Source of the DNA: Actinomycetota bacterium
GTDB lineage: Bacteria > Actinomycetota > Actinomycetes > S36-B12 > CAIYMF01
NCBI GenBank assembly: GCA_026393115.1
Contig: JAPLAU010000008.1
Location: 62,001-126,000 of the forward strand
Direction: 5' to 3'
DNA: 64,000 bases
The notes under the pieces were generated by a model. That model searched no databases and was not told where the DNA came from. It saw nothing but the letters and a program-made list of their open reading frames with translations. A program made the translations under genes and the position numbers. Shown here one piece after another: positions 54,153-62,996 of the stretch (position 1 is its first letter; the number at the start of each line of letters is the position of its first letter).

Positions 54153-55016
54153 TTATTCGCCGTTTCTCGTTGCCGCTGCACGCGCCTGATTGGCTTCGTG
54201 CAACTCGCGCATGTCAGGAAAATCGACGCGCGGATCGTCAGAATCACCGCGTGTGATGAGGTCATCGAGGTAGCGCCGATCGGCGTCGATGCGCGACAGT
54301 GCGTCGGCTGCGGGAGTTCCGTGACCGGGGATGAGTAACGAGCATCGGGCCGCGACGCCGGCGATGCGGTCAAGCCCCTGCAGGTACGCACCAAGATCGG
54401 GGTTGGCTTCATCAGGCATCGGCAGTTCGATATCGCTACCGAGGTCGCCGCAGACGAGAACGCCGAGGTCGACCACTTCAACCGCGACGTGAGCCGGCGC
54501 ATGAGCATCGTGTTCGTGTAGCACGATGTCGCGTCCGCGCCACGGGAGCGCGTAGGCAGGTGGCAGGTCGCGCAGCACATGAGATGCAGCGGGGTCGGGT
54601 ACGTCGTCGGGTGCGCGTCCACCGGGAATCTCAACGAGTCGGCCGGCGATGTCAATGACCTCCGGTGGCAGGTCGCCGATGAGAGGAGCAAGAAACTCCT
54701 CGCGACGATTCTCATGCGCCCATGCGGTCCAGCGTGATGCGTAGCGTGGAGTAGGAGTGTCGGTGTGCGCATCAAGGTCGGGGTGCCACAGCACATGGTC
54801 GTAGTGAACATGGGTGGCCAATCCAAGACCGCACGTGAGGCCGAGCGCCCGCATTCCCGCCGGAATCGACGCGAGTTCGTCGACGTCCCAGTTTGGATCG
54901 ATGACGACGCAGGCACCGTCGTCGCCGCGAATCACCGTGCTCAACGCTGCATAGCGTCGTGAAGTTTGCACCCAGACGTGAGGTGCCACTTCAACCAGCG
55001 GGGAAGGAGAAGTCAT
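54153..55016 (-). CDS. Metallo-beta-lactamase-fold hydrolase
   Basis: The protein has 287 residues from the ATG at 55016. Metal-binding THVHYDH (HxHxDH) lies near residue 75, and later blocks HEHDAHAPAHVAVEVVD and LLIPGHGTPA add the other ligands. Family members include glyoxalase II-like and quorum-quenching enzymes; the substrate here is unknown. The frame is also open to a GTG at 55052 that would overlap rmlD; the ATG is my preference because family proteins start near VEVAPHVWV. It follows rmlD in the same direction. Confidence 0.82.
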   Translation of the reverse strand: MTSPSPLVEVAPHVWVQTSRRYAALSTVIRGDDGACVVIDPNWDVDELASIPAGMRALGLTCGLGLATHVHYDHVLWHPDLDAHTDTPTPRYASRWTAWAHENRREEFLAPLIGDLPPEVIDIAGRLVEIPGGRAPDDVPDPAASHVLRDLPPAYALPWRGRDIVLHEHDAHAPAHVAVEVVDLGVLVCGDLGSDIELPMPDEANPDLGAYLQGLDRIAGVAARCSLLIPGHGTPAADALSRIDADRRYLDDLITRGDSDDPRVDFPDMRELHEANQARAAATRNGE

Positions 55017-55021
55017 CGCGC

Positions 55022-55897
55022 TCAACTTTCTGGGGAATTGAAGGAGGGCCACGCAACTTCGAACGCCGAGTTCCAGTCACGCATCGGACCCAGACCGTGG
55101 AGTGCCCATGCGTCGTGACCGAGTACCGAGTACGCGGGTCGAGGTGCCGGACGCGGGAACTTGTCGGTGGTCGTGGGAAGTACCCGTGCGGTGTCGGCGC
55201 CGATCATGGTGAAGATGCGTTGCGTGAAATCGAACCACGTCGTGGCACCCGACGCCGTCGCGTGGAAGGTGCCGGCGGGAACTCCGCGCACGAGTGCGAG
55301 CGTGAGTCGCGTTGCGAGATCGTGTGACCATGTCGGCTGTCCGTGTTGGTCGCTCACCACTTCGAGGGTGTCGCGCTGCTGTTCAAGGGCAATCATCGTG
55401 CGCACGAAATTCGGCCCGTGCGCTCCGTACAACCACGCAGTGCGAAGAATGTGAGAGCGATCGGAATTGATACGGCGAACCGCCTGCTCGCCAGCGGCCT
55501 TCGTGCGACCGTAGGCCGTGCGGGGTGCCATCGCGGCGTCTTCGGGGTAGGGCGTTGTTGCCGTACCGTCAAAGACGTAGTCGGTCGAAATGTGCGTCAT
55601 CCATGCGCCCGTGCGCGCGCATGCGCGGGCGATGTGTTCAGGACCAACCGCGTTCACGGCGAAGGCAAGGTCTTCGTTTTCCTCCGCTGCATCAACGGCG
55701 GTATACGCCGCGCAGTTCACGACGATGTCAAAGCCGTTCACCGCAGCGTCGACGGACGCCGCATTGGTGATGTCGATGTCGGGAAGGTCGAGTCCGACAA
55801 CATCGCGATCGTGAAGAACGGTCATCAGGTCGGTTCCGAGCATCCCGCGGTGACCGATAACAAGCCATCGACCATCAACCTGCGCAGGAGGTGTCAT
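55022..55897 (-). CDS. rmlD: dTDP-4-dehydrorhamnose reductase
   Basis: The protein has 291 residues. The NADPH-binding loop is VIGHRGMLGTDLM near the N-terminus, and the catalytic pattern YGRTKAAGE (YxxxK) is present near 145. This enzyme makes dTDP-L-rhamnose. I chose the ATG at 55897 because its ATG overlaps the rmlB stop (ATGA), rather than a longer frame to 55957. The gene is in the same operon as rmlB. Confidence 0.9.
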   Translation of the reverse strand: MTPPAQVDGRWLVIGHRGMLGTDLMTVLHDRDVVGLDLPDIDITNAASVDAAVNGFDIVVNCAAYTAVDAAEENEDLAFAVNAVGPEHIARACARTGAWMTHISTDYVFDGTATTPYPEDAAMAPRTAYGRTKAAGEQAVRRINSDRSHILRTAWLYGAHGPNFVRTMIALEQQRDTLEVVSDQHGQPTWSHDLATRLTLALVRGVPAGTFHATASGATTWFDFTQRIFTMIGADTARVLPTTTDKFPRPAPRPAYSVLGHDAWALHGLGPMRDWNSAFEVAWPSFNSPES

Positions 55898-56889
55898 GAC
55901 GAGAGTGTCTCTTGAGCCTTGAGTGGCTCCCACCACGCGCGGTTGTCGCGGTACCACTGCACGGTGTCGGCGAGGCCGTGATCAAACTCGACTAGCGGCT
56001 GGTAGCCCAATTCGCGAGTGCTTTTCGCAATGTCAACGGAGTAGCGACGATCGTGGCCCTTGCGGTCTTCGACCATTACCACCCGACTCCAGTCGGTGCC
56101 AGTTCCGTCGAGCAGTCGTTCGGTGAGTTCGCGGTTGGTGAGTTCGGTGCCGCCGCCGATGTTGTACACCTCACCTGACTTTCCGTGTGCGATGGCCAGA
56201 GCGATTCCGCGGCAGTGATCGTCGACATGCAGCCAGTCGCGCACATTCATTCCATCGCCGTACAGCGGAACGGTGCCGCCGTCGATGAGGTTGGTGATGA
56301 ACAGCGGCATGACCTTTTCTGGAAACTGGTACGGCCCGTAGTTGTTGGAGCAGCGAGTGATGACGACATCAAGGTGGTGAGTGCGGGCGTACGAACGCGC
56401 GATGAGATCGCTGGAGGCCTTGGAGGCCGCATAGGGCGAGTTGGGTTCGAGCGGATGAGTTTCGGGCCACGAACCTTCGTCGATACTGCCGTAGACCTCG
56501 TCGGTGGAGACGTGCAGGAATCGGCCGAGGCCATGGCGATGAGCGGCGTCGAGGAGGGTTTGGGTTCCGACGACATTGGTCATGACGAAGTCGCGGGCAC
56601 CGAGAATCGATCGATCGACGTGTGACTCGGCAGCAAAGTGCACGACAAGGTCGGTGTCGGCAATGAGTTGATCGACCAGTTCAGCATCAAGGATGTTGCC
56701 TTCAACAAACGTGATGCGGTCGGCGACGGACTCAATATTGGTCAGGCTTCCGGCATACGTCAGCGCATCGAGGACGGTGATGTCGGCGTTGACCACGCGC
56801 GGGTCGACACCGTCGTAGCCCCCGGTGGCGAGGGTGCGGGTGAAATGCGACCCGATGAAGCCGGCACCGCCGGTGATGAGGATGCGCAT
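55894..56889 (-). CDS. rmlB: dTDP-glucose 4,6-dehydratase
   Basis: The protein has 331 residues of the extended short-chain dehydrogenase family. NAD-binding ITGGAGFIGSHF opens the protein, VSTDEVYGS carries the active-site Asp/Glu area, and YAASKASSDL has the catalytic Tyr and Lys. It converts dTDP-glucose to the 4-keto-6-deoxy sugar. It diverges from rmlA. Confidence 0.95.
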   Translation of the reverse strand: MRILITGGAGFIGSHFTRTLATGGYDGVDPRVVNADITVLDALTYAGSLTNIESVADRITFVEGNILDAELVDQLIADTDLVVHFAAESHVDRSILGARDFVMTNVVGTQTLLDAAHRHGLGRFLHVSTDEVYGSIDEGSWPETHPLEPNSPYAASKASSDLIARSYARTHHLDVVITRCSNNYGPYQFPEKVMPLFITNLIDGGTVPLYGDGMNVRDWLHVDDHCRGIALAIAHGKSGEVYNIGGGTELTNRELTERLLDGTGTDWSRVVMVEDRKGHDRRYSVDIAKSTRELGYQPLVEFDHGLADTVQWYRDNRAWWEPLKAQETLSS

Positions 56890-56965
56890 CGGGTAAACCT
56901 CGACTCTGGGTAGCGATCTGACGAGATTCCATCGTACCGACTCAGTCAGCAGGGCGTGGATCCCT

Positions 56966-56971
56966 TAGCCT
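56966..56971 (+). promoter_or_regulatory. rmlA: -10 element of the rmlA leaderless start
   Basis: TAGCCT ends 7 nt before the ATG at 56979, without a ribosome binding site. Confidence 0.5.
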
Positions 56972-56978
56972 TGGGCAT

Positions 56979-57896
56979 ATGCGAGGAATTGTGTTGGCGG
57001 GGGGCTCGGGAACGCGCCTGCACCCGATTACGCGGGGTTCGAGCAAGCAGCTGCTGCCCGTCTACGACAAGCCGATGATCTACTACCCGCTGTCGACCGT
57101 CATGAGTACGGGCATTCGCGAGATCTTGATCATCACCACACCCGAGGATGCGCCGCAGTTTCACCGTCTCTTGGGCGATGGCCACGAGCTAGGAGTCGAA
57201 CTCACCTACGCGGTGCAGCCCAAGCCCGAAGGACTCGCGCAGGCATTCGTCATTGGTGCGGATTTTCTCAACGGTGGTTCCGCGTGTTTGATTCTGGGCG
57301 ACAACATCTTCTACGGCTCACAACTCTCACCGGTGCTCAAAGCCAGTACTGAGGTTGATGGCGGGCACGTGTTTGCCTACCACGTGAGTAATCCGCGTGA
57401 TTACGGTGTAGTTGAGTTCGATGCCTCGGGTCGCGCCGTTTCGATCGAAGAGAAGCCCCTGTCGCCGCGCAGTAACTACGCCGTGCCAGGGCTGTACTTC
57501 TACGATGCTGATGTGGTCGAGGTGGCTCGCAGCATCACTCCGAGTGCGCGGGGCGAACTCGAAATCACCGCAATCAATGAGCACTACATGCAGCAGGGCC
57601 GTTTGAGCGTGACAGTGCTCGACCGCGGTACCGCGTGGCTTGATACCGGAACTGTCGACTCGCTCATGGCGGCGGGCGAATTCGTGCAGGTAGTCGAGAA
57701 ACGGCAGGGACTCAAAATCGGCTGCATTGAGGAAGTTGCCTGGCGCGAGGGCTTCATCGACGATGAGGGCTTGCGTGCCGTGGCCGAACCCCTGCGTAAG
57801 AGCGGCTATGGCGACTACCTCCTCGGCTTGCTCGAGGGCCAATCTAATCCCGGAACCCTGCACCGCGGAGCCGCCGGCACTAACGGTGGTGCGTAG
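56979..57896 (+). CDS. rmlA: Glucose-1-phosphate thymidylyltransferase
   Basis: The protein has 305 residues. The nucleotide-binding loop [18 protein letters not shown] at the start and the [17 protein letters not shown] block are diagnostic. It makes dTDP-glucose from dTTP and glucose 1-phosphate, the first step toward rhamnose. It diverges from rmlB/rmlD, and the next gene, UDP-sugar dehydrogenase, starts two bases after its stop. Confidence 0.96.
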   Translation: MRGIVLAGGSGTRLHPITRGSSKQLLPVYDKPMIYYPLSTVMSTGIREILIITTPEDAPQFHRLLGDGHELGVELTYAVQPKPEGLAQAFVIGADFLNGGSACLILGDNIFYGSQLSPVLKASTEVDGGHVFAYHVSNPRDYGVVEFDASGRAVSIEEKPLSPRSNYAVPGLYFYDADVVEVARSITPSARGELEITAINEHYMQQGRLSVTVLDRGTAWLDTGTVDSLMAAGEFVQVVEKRQGLKIGCIEEVAWREGFIDDEGLRAVAEPLRKSGYGDYLLGLLEGQSNPGTLHRGAAGTNGGA

Positions 57897-57897
57897 C

Positions 57898-59217
57898 GTG
57901 CCGCTGCGTCTGACGGTTATTGGTACGGGGTATCTCGGAGCTGTTCACGCCGCTTGCATGGCCGACCTCGGTTTCGAGGTGATCGGTGTCGATCGTGATC
58001 AGTCGCGGGTTGAGGCGTTGGCGCGCGCCGAAGCACCGTTCTTCGAGCCGGGCCTCAACGATTTGCTCGCACGTACTGTTGCCTCTGGTCGATTGCGATT
58101 CACCACATCGTTAGAAGAGGCAGCCGCTTACGGTGACGTGCACTTTGTCTGCGTCGGCACCCCGCAGCTTCCGGGCTCGCGTGCTGCTGACCTCGGTCAG
58201 GTCAACGCGACAATTGAGGCGCTCGCCCCGCTGCTTACCCGCCCGTGCTTGGTCGTCGGCAAGTCAACGGTGCCTGTCGGAACCGCGGTAACCATTGCCG
58301 AAAGGCTGAGGCAGTTGGCGCCGGCCGGCGATGGCGTCGACCTGGCCTGGAACCCTGAGTTTCTGCGCGAAGGTTTCGCCATCCAGGACACCGTTCACCC
58401 CGATCGGTTGGTGATTGGTGTGCAGTCGCAGTTAGCGGAAGCGACTCTGCGCGAGGTGTACGCGACCTTGCTTAGTAACGGCGTTCCGATGGTGGTCACC
58501 GATTATGCAACGGCCGAATTGGTGAAAGTGTCGGCGAACGCATTCCTCGCGACCAAGATCTCATTCATCAATGCCATGGCGGAAGTATGTGAGGCTGCGG
58601 GCGCCGACGTTACGGTGCTGGCGCGAGCAATCGGCTACGACGAGCGCATCGGCCATCGCTTCCTGCGCGCTGGACTCGGTTTTGGCGGAGGGTGCCTGCC
58701 GAAGGACATTCGCGCGTTCATGGCGCGTGCTGACGAGCTGGGCGCCGGCGAGGCAGTGGCGTTCCTCAATGAAGTTGACGCCATCAACCTGCGTCGACGC
58801 GCACGCACGGTCGACATGGCGCGTGAGTTGTGCGGTGGTTCGTTTGAGGGTGTCACTGCCGCGTGCTTGGGTGCAGCCTTCAAGCCAAATAGTGACGATG
58901 TGCGTGACAGCCCCGCGCTTCATGTGGCGGCCGCATTGCAGGAAGAGGGCGCCACGGTTCGCGTGTATGACCCCGAGGCGATGGGTCCGGCAGCCCGGCA
59001 GTTCCCCGACCTCGTGTATGCGGAATCGGTTGACCAGGCGCTGGCCGGTGCCGACGTGGTGCTGCTGCTCACTGAATGGGATGAGTTCGCCCAACTCACG
59101 CCCGAGCGTGCAGGCACTCTGGTGGAACAGCGCCGCATCGTTGACGCCCGCAATGTGTTGAATCCGGTTCAGTGGCGCGAGGCTGGCTTCGTCTTTCGTG
59201 CACTCGGCCGACCGTAG
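57898..59217 (+). CDS. ugd: UDP-glucose/GDP-mannose 6-dehydrogenase family protein
   Basis: The protein has 439 residues. The NAD loop VIGTGYLGAVHAACMA opens it, and the catalytic Cys lies in FGGGCLPKDIRAF (about 260). Other blocks are WNPEFLREGFAI and GAAFKPNSDDVRDSPAL. It should oxidise UDP-glucose to UDP-glucuronate. The GTG at 57898 starts just after the rmlA stop; a much longer upstream frame is not real. Its location after rmlA suggests supply of acidic or pentose sugars to surface glycans. Confidence 0.9.
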   Translation: MPLRLTVIGTGYLGAVHAACMADLGFEVIGVDRDQSRVEALARAEAPFFEPGLNDLLARTVASGRLRFTTSLEEAAAYGDVHFVCVGTPQLPGSRAADLGQVNATIEALAPLLTRPCLVVGKSTVPVGTAVTIAERLRQLAPAGDGVDLAWNPEFLREGFAIQDTVHPDRLVIGVQSQLAEATLREVYATLLSNGVPMVVTDYATAELVKVSANAFLATKISFINAMAEVCEAAGADVTVLARAIGYDERIGHRFLRAGLGFGGGCLPKDIRAFMARADELGAGEAVAFLNEVDAINLRRRARTVDMARELCGGSFEGVTAACLGAAFKPNSDDVRDSPALHVAAALQEEGATVRVYDPEAMGPAARQFPDLVYAESVDQALAGADVVLLLTEWDEFAQLTPERAGTLVEQRRIVDARNVLNPVQWREAGFVFRALGRP

Positions 59218-59226
59218 AACGTTCGC

Positions 59227-60006
59227 TTACACGTTCCACCAGAGCGTGGCCACCTCGCGGTTCGTGCTCTCACCAAATTCGGCGAGTGCTGCAGCCACCT
59301 CATCGTCGCGATCGGCCGGCAAACACAAACGAGTGCGGGCCATCTCGACTCGCTGTTCCATCGGTAGTGCCACGCGCGCGCCCCATGCTGTGTCAATCCA
59401 TAACTCCAACTGTGCGTCGATTCCGGCCTCGCGTGCGCAGTCGAGTAGGTCGTGGGCGGTTGGAGTGGTGGGGCGGGTGAGTCCCCAGAACCTTTCCCAC
59501 AGTGGGTTGAGGTGGGTGAGGGGATGAAGGTAGGGGAGTTCGACTACGACACGACGTCGCGCGTGTGATGACAGGGTGGTCAAGAACGGATCGATGTCGC
59601 GAACGTTGAACACGACGTGATGACACACCACCACGTCGGCCTCAGGAGTATCGGTTGCCACCTCGGGCCACGCGCCGAGTACACCCTCGAACGTTGCGCC
59701 GCGTACCAACGCCTCGCGCTCGGCAACGTCGAGCATCGCGCTCTGAGTGTCGACGGCGATGATGTGCCCGGCCGGAGGAATGAGGGCCATCGATGCGCGA
59801 CCACCGCCACTTCCGACATCAAGCACCGTGCCGTCAGTGGGCACTACCTCACGGGCTCGTTGGTGTGACGGAGAATCGGGAATGACCTCGGGTGGGGTGA
59901 ATTGAGCGACCGGGTGAACCCACGGACTCGCGGGCGCCTGATCGAGGATTTCACGCGGAATCGCCCAGGATTCGAGAGCATCAGCCCAGTTGTGAGCAGC
60001 AGTCAT
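59227..60006 (-). CDS. SAM-dependent methyltransferase (class I)
   Basis: The protein has 259 residues. Motif I is GTVLDVGSGGGRASMALI and GHIIAVDTQSAML follows, as in type 25/11 methyltransferases. The motif IV region ADVVVCHHVVFNVRDI is present. The substrate is unknown. The TAGTCT hexamer 6 nt before the ATG at 60006 indicates a leaderless transcript. It converges with ugd. Confidence 0.86.
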   Translation of the reverse strand: MTAAHNWADALESWAIPREILDQAPASPWVHPVAQFTPPEVIPDSPSHQRAREVVPTDGTVLDVGSGGGRASMALIPPAGHIIAVDTQSAMLDVAEREALVRGATFEGVLGAWPEVATDTPEADVVVCHHVVFNVRDIDPFLTTLSSHARRRVVVELPYLHPLTHLNPLWERFWGLTRPTTPTAHDLLDCAREAGIDAQLELWIDTAWGARVALPMEQRVEMARTRLCLPADRDDEVAAALAEFGESTNREVATLWWNV

Positions 60007-60012
60007 GCCATG

Positions 60013-60018
60013 AGACTA
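60013..60018 (-). promoter_or_regulatory. -10 element of methyltransferase gene
   Basis: TAGTCT on the minus strand (60018-60013) ends 6 nt before the ATG at 60006. Confidence 0.45.
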
Positions 60019-60026
60019 CTTGCCGG

Positions 60027-60812
60027 TTAGTCGCCGAGGTCGTGGTCGTCGACACTCGGCATGTGATCGGCGGATAGTTCCTCCGAGCCGAGAATGGCGT
60101 GATGTTCGGGCGAGGGTGACTCAACTCCGAACAGTCGGTGCATGAGTGCCAGGCCCATTGCGACGGCTTGACCAATAAGTACGGCAAAGAGAAGGGTTCC
60201 GATTCCCACGGTTCCGCCGAGTAGCCAACCAAAGCCCAGCACCACGACTTCAATGCACAATCGCACGACTCCGACTGGCCAGCCGGTCACTCGGTGTAGG
60301 CCGGTCATCCAGCCATCGCGCGGTCCGGGCCCGTGGCCGGAGGTGAGGTAGAAGCCGCTACCGATTCCGATGATTGCGATGCCGCCGAACACCATGACGA
60401 ATTGCAGGAGCAATGACTGGGGAGGTCCTTTGCTCGTCAGTGCGCTGTAGGTAATGCCCAGAGCGAGCGCGATCACGAGGATGTTCATGATCGTGCCGAG
60501 ACCGGGGCGTTGACGAAGTGGAATCCAGAGCAGGAGCACGCAGGTGGAAATGAACAGGGTGGTCCAGCCGATGGAGATTCCGGTGCGGATCGAAACGCCC
60601 TGTGCAAGAACCGACCACGGCGCTGCGCCGAGATTGGCGGCGAGCAGCAATCCTTCACCGGTTCCGAAGAGCCAGAGACCGGCGATGAGGGCGGCGAACG
60701 AGCCGGGCGTCGGGCGCCATATGCGCGGAGCGGTGAAACGAGTGGGTGAGAGCGTGCGTGCACCGCGCAGCACCGCACCGATGCGGGCCAGAAGAGAGGG
60801 GTCCGTCGGCAC
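60027..60812 (-). CDS. YczE/YitT-like membrane protein
   Basis: The protein has 261 residues and about five or six helices. The segment LFGTGEGLLLAANLGAAPWSVLAQG matches YczE-type proteins, and GFYLTSGHGPGPRDGWMTGL is another family block. The C-terminal 40 residues are acidic and His-rich and lie in the cytoplasm. Its function is unknown. GTG at 60812 follows a TAGGCT hexamer by 6 nt. Confidence 0.82.
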   Translation of the reverse strand: MPTDPSLLARIGAVLRGARTLSPTRFTAPRIWRPTPGSFAALIAGLWLFGTGEGLLLAANLGAAPWSVLAQGVSIRTGISIGWTTLFISTCVLLLWIPLRQRPGLGTIMNILVIALALGITYSALTSKGPPQSLLLQFVMVFGGIAIIGIGSGFYLTSGHGPGPRDGWMTGLHRVTGWPVGVVRLCIEVVVLGFGWLLGGTVGIGTLLFAVLIGQAVAMGLALMHRLFGVESPSPEHHAILGSEELSADHMPSVDDHDLGD

Positions 60813-60818
60813 CCCTTG

Positions 60819-60824
60819 AGCCTA
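60819..60824 (-). promoter_or_regulatory. -10 element of YczE-like gene
   Basis: TAGGCT on the minus strand (60824-60819) ends 6 nt before the GTG at 60812. Confidence 0.45.
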
Positions 60825-60884
60825 GGGGTCCGCGGTGCGGGACGTCGGGTCGCGCGTGCACTCGCACCCCCTCAGGATGGTCAC

Positions 60885-61565
60885 ATGACACCTGAGTGCG
60901 ACGGACTGCTGTTAGACGTGGGCTTGGTTGTCGCGCTCTCGCCGTGGGAGTTGGCCGACATCTTCGAGGACAGTCGAGGGTTACCGTCGCGCTCAATTCC
61001 CGGTCGCGGACCCTTTGACGTGGCAGCCGGAGAATTCGTTGATGAGCGCTGGGATGCCCACCGACGGGGTGAGATCACCGAGCGCGAGTACTGGATGGAG
61101 TTCAACGACGCGGCGCTGGCGAACGGCATCGACCTTGAGGGGCATCCCAATCTGATGCGCGCACTTCTGCGCTCGGCGGATGACCGGGGCGTGCGTCCCG
61201 AGGCAGTCGCACTGATGGAAGCGACGCGGGCGGCGGGAATTCGCACGGGGTTTCTGTCGAATGAGTTGTACGACTTCCACGGCAAAGAGTGGGCGCAGTC
61301 GCAGTCATGGTTCCAGTTGGCGGATTTCGCGGTTGATTCAACGGAGGTGGGCGTTCGCAAGCCAGCTCCTGAGCCGTATGCGCGGGCCATTGAGGTGATG
61401 GGCTACTCAGCCGATCGCATCGTGTTTGTTGACGACAATCCGACCTACGTTGCAGGCGGGGTGAAGGCGGGACTGCGCTGCGTTCTGCTTGATGTGCTCG
61501 AACCGTGGGTCGCCTTCGATCAGGCAGCGGCGTTGCTGGGGCTTGCCCCGGTTGGACGTCTTTGA
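60885..61565 (+). CDS. HAD superfamily hydrolase
   Basis: The protein has 226 residues. Motif I is DGLLLDVGLVVAL, in which the DxG form (instead of DxD) is the one seen in many HAD-IA proteins. Motif II is IRTGFLSNEL, motif III KPAPEPYARAIEVM, and motif IV VFVDDNPTYVAGG. Phosphatase or epoxide-type activity is possible; the substrate is unknown. The ATG at 60885 follows CAGGAT by 6 nt and is preferred to an upstream frame that has an unusual tail. Confidence 0.85.
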   Translation: MTPECDGLLLDVGLVVALSPWELADIFEDSRGLPSRSIPGRGPFDVAAGEFVDERWDAHRRGEITEREYWMEFNDAALANGIDLEGHPNLMRALLRSADDRGVRPEAVALMEATRAAGIRTGFLSNELYDFHGKEWAQSQSWFQLADFAVDSTEVGVRKPAPEPYARAIEVMGYSADRIVFVDDNPTYVAGGVKAGLRCVLLDVLEPWVAFDQAAALLGLAPVGRL

Positions 61566-61626
61566 ACGTTCGTCGATTGAGTGTGGGCGCTAGTCTCAGA
61601 TCACCCTGAGAATGAGGAGCGTTTCC

Positions 61627-62994
61627 ATGACCCCGGTCGATCGCGATCGCCTTGCTGTTGTGCTTGCTGACGAGCGCATCCTCTACACCGAGCGCCACCC
61701 ACGCTCCCAGGAGCTTTTCGAGCGAGCTGACCACCTCTTTGGCCGCGTTCCGATGACGTGGATGAACAAGTGGTCGGGCGGCTTTCCGATCTACCTCGAT
61801 CATGCGCATGGCAATCGCATCACCGATGTAGACGGTCACACCTACATCGACTTCGCGTTGGGCGACACCGGCGCGATGGCAGGCCACTCGCCCAAACCCA
61901 CCATCGAGGCAGTGCAGAAGCGCATTGGTGCACTGGGCGGAATCACAACGATGCTTCCGACCGAAGACGCAGAGTGGGTGGGCGCTGAACTTGCTCGCCG
62001 GTTCGGCCTGCCGCTGTGGTCGTTCGCACTCACTGCGACCGATGCCAACCGTTGGGCGATTCGTCTGGCCCGACAGGTGACTGCGCGACCCAAGATCTTG
62101 GTGTTCAACTACTGCTACCACGGTTCCGTTGACGAAATCTTTGCGCTGGGGCAACCGGACGGCCACACGGTGTCGCGACCTGGCAACGTGGCGCCTCCTG
62201 TTCCGCTCGACCTGACAACGCGAGCTGTCGAGTTCAATGATTTGCCGGCTTTGGAACGCGCTCTCGCGCACGGTGATGTGGCGGCGATTTTGATGGAGCC
62301 GGCGCTCACCAACGTCGGCATTGTGCTGCCCGAGCCCGGTTATCTCGACGGTGTACGACGGCTCGCAACGCAGTACGGAACGCTGCTGATGATCGATGAG
62401 ACGCACACGTTTTCCGCGGGCCCTGGTGGAATGACCAAACAACTCGGCCTCGAGCCCGATATCTTCATCATCGGAAAGTCCATCGGCGGCGGAATTCCAA
62501 GCGGTGCTTACGGCTTGTCACAGAAGGTCGCCGACATGGTGACTCATCACACGCAGACCAGCGATGTCGACATCATCGACGTCGGTGGAGTGGGCGGAAC
62601 GCTCGCGGGTAACGCGATGTCGGTGTCGGCAATGCGCGCGACACTGGAGCATGTGCTTACTGACGATGTGTGGCCGCCAATGATCGCGCTCGCGACGTCA
62701 TTCACGGAGGGTGTCGCTGACGTGATCGAGCGATACGACCTGCCGTGGTCGGTAGCGCAGTTGGGTGCTCGCTCGGAGTATCGATTCGCTTGGCCAGCTC
62801 CGCGCAATGGAAGTGAATCGGAGGACGCGGCTGATGACGACATCGAAGAATTCCTGCATCTGTTCTGCGCGAATCGAGGTGTGCTCATCACGCCGTTCCA
62901 TAACATGGCGCTGATGTGTCCGGATACGTCCGAAACTGATGTCGAGCGTCACACTGAGGTGTTCGAAGACGCGGTGCGCACACTGCGCGGATAG
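61627..62994 (+). CDS. Class III aminotransferase
   Basis: The protein has 455 residues. The PLP Lys is K284 in IIGKSIGGGIPSGAYGL, and the preceding LLMIDETHTF has the PLP-binding Asp (D257). It is close to the glutamate-1-semialdehyde aminomutase-like group of class III transaminases. The substrate is unknown. The start at 61627 is preferred since GAGGAG (61614-61619) precedes it by 7 nt; TAGTCT (61591-61596) is the -10 candidate. It converges with the PP2C gene. Confidence 0.88.
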   Translation: MTPVDRDRLAVVLADERILYTERHPRSQELFERADHLFGRVPMTWMNKWSGGFPIYLDHAHGNRITDVDGHTYIDFALGDTGAMAGHSPKPTIEAVQKRIGALGGITTMLPTEDAEWVGAELARRFGLPLWSFALTATDANRWAIRLARQVTARPKILVFNYCYHGSVDEIFALGQPDGHTVSRPGNVAPPVPLDLTTRAVEFNDLPALERALAHGDVAAILMEPALTNVGIVLPEPGYLDGVRRLATQYGTLLMIDETHTFSAGPGGMTKQLGLEPDIFIIGKSIGGGIPSGAYGLSQKVADMVTHHTQTSDVDIIDVGGVGGTLAGNAMSVSAMRATLEHVLTDDVWPPMIALATSFTEGVADVIERYDLPWSVAQLGARSEYRFAWPAPRNGSESEDAADDDIEEFLHLFCANRGVLITPFHNMALMCPDTSETDVERHTEVFEDAVRTLRG

Positions 62995-62996
62995 TT

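Noticed and set aside
61102-62442. 446-codon minus-strand frame opposite the aminotransferase
   Set aside because: It opposes two recognised genes and its residues show no family pattern.
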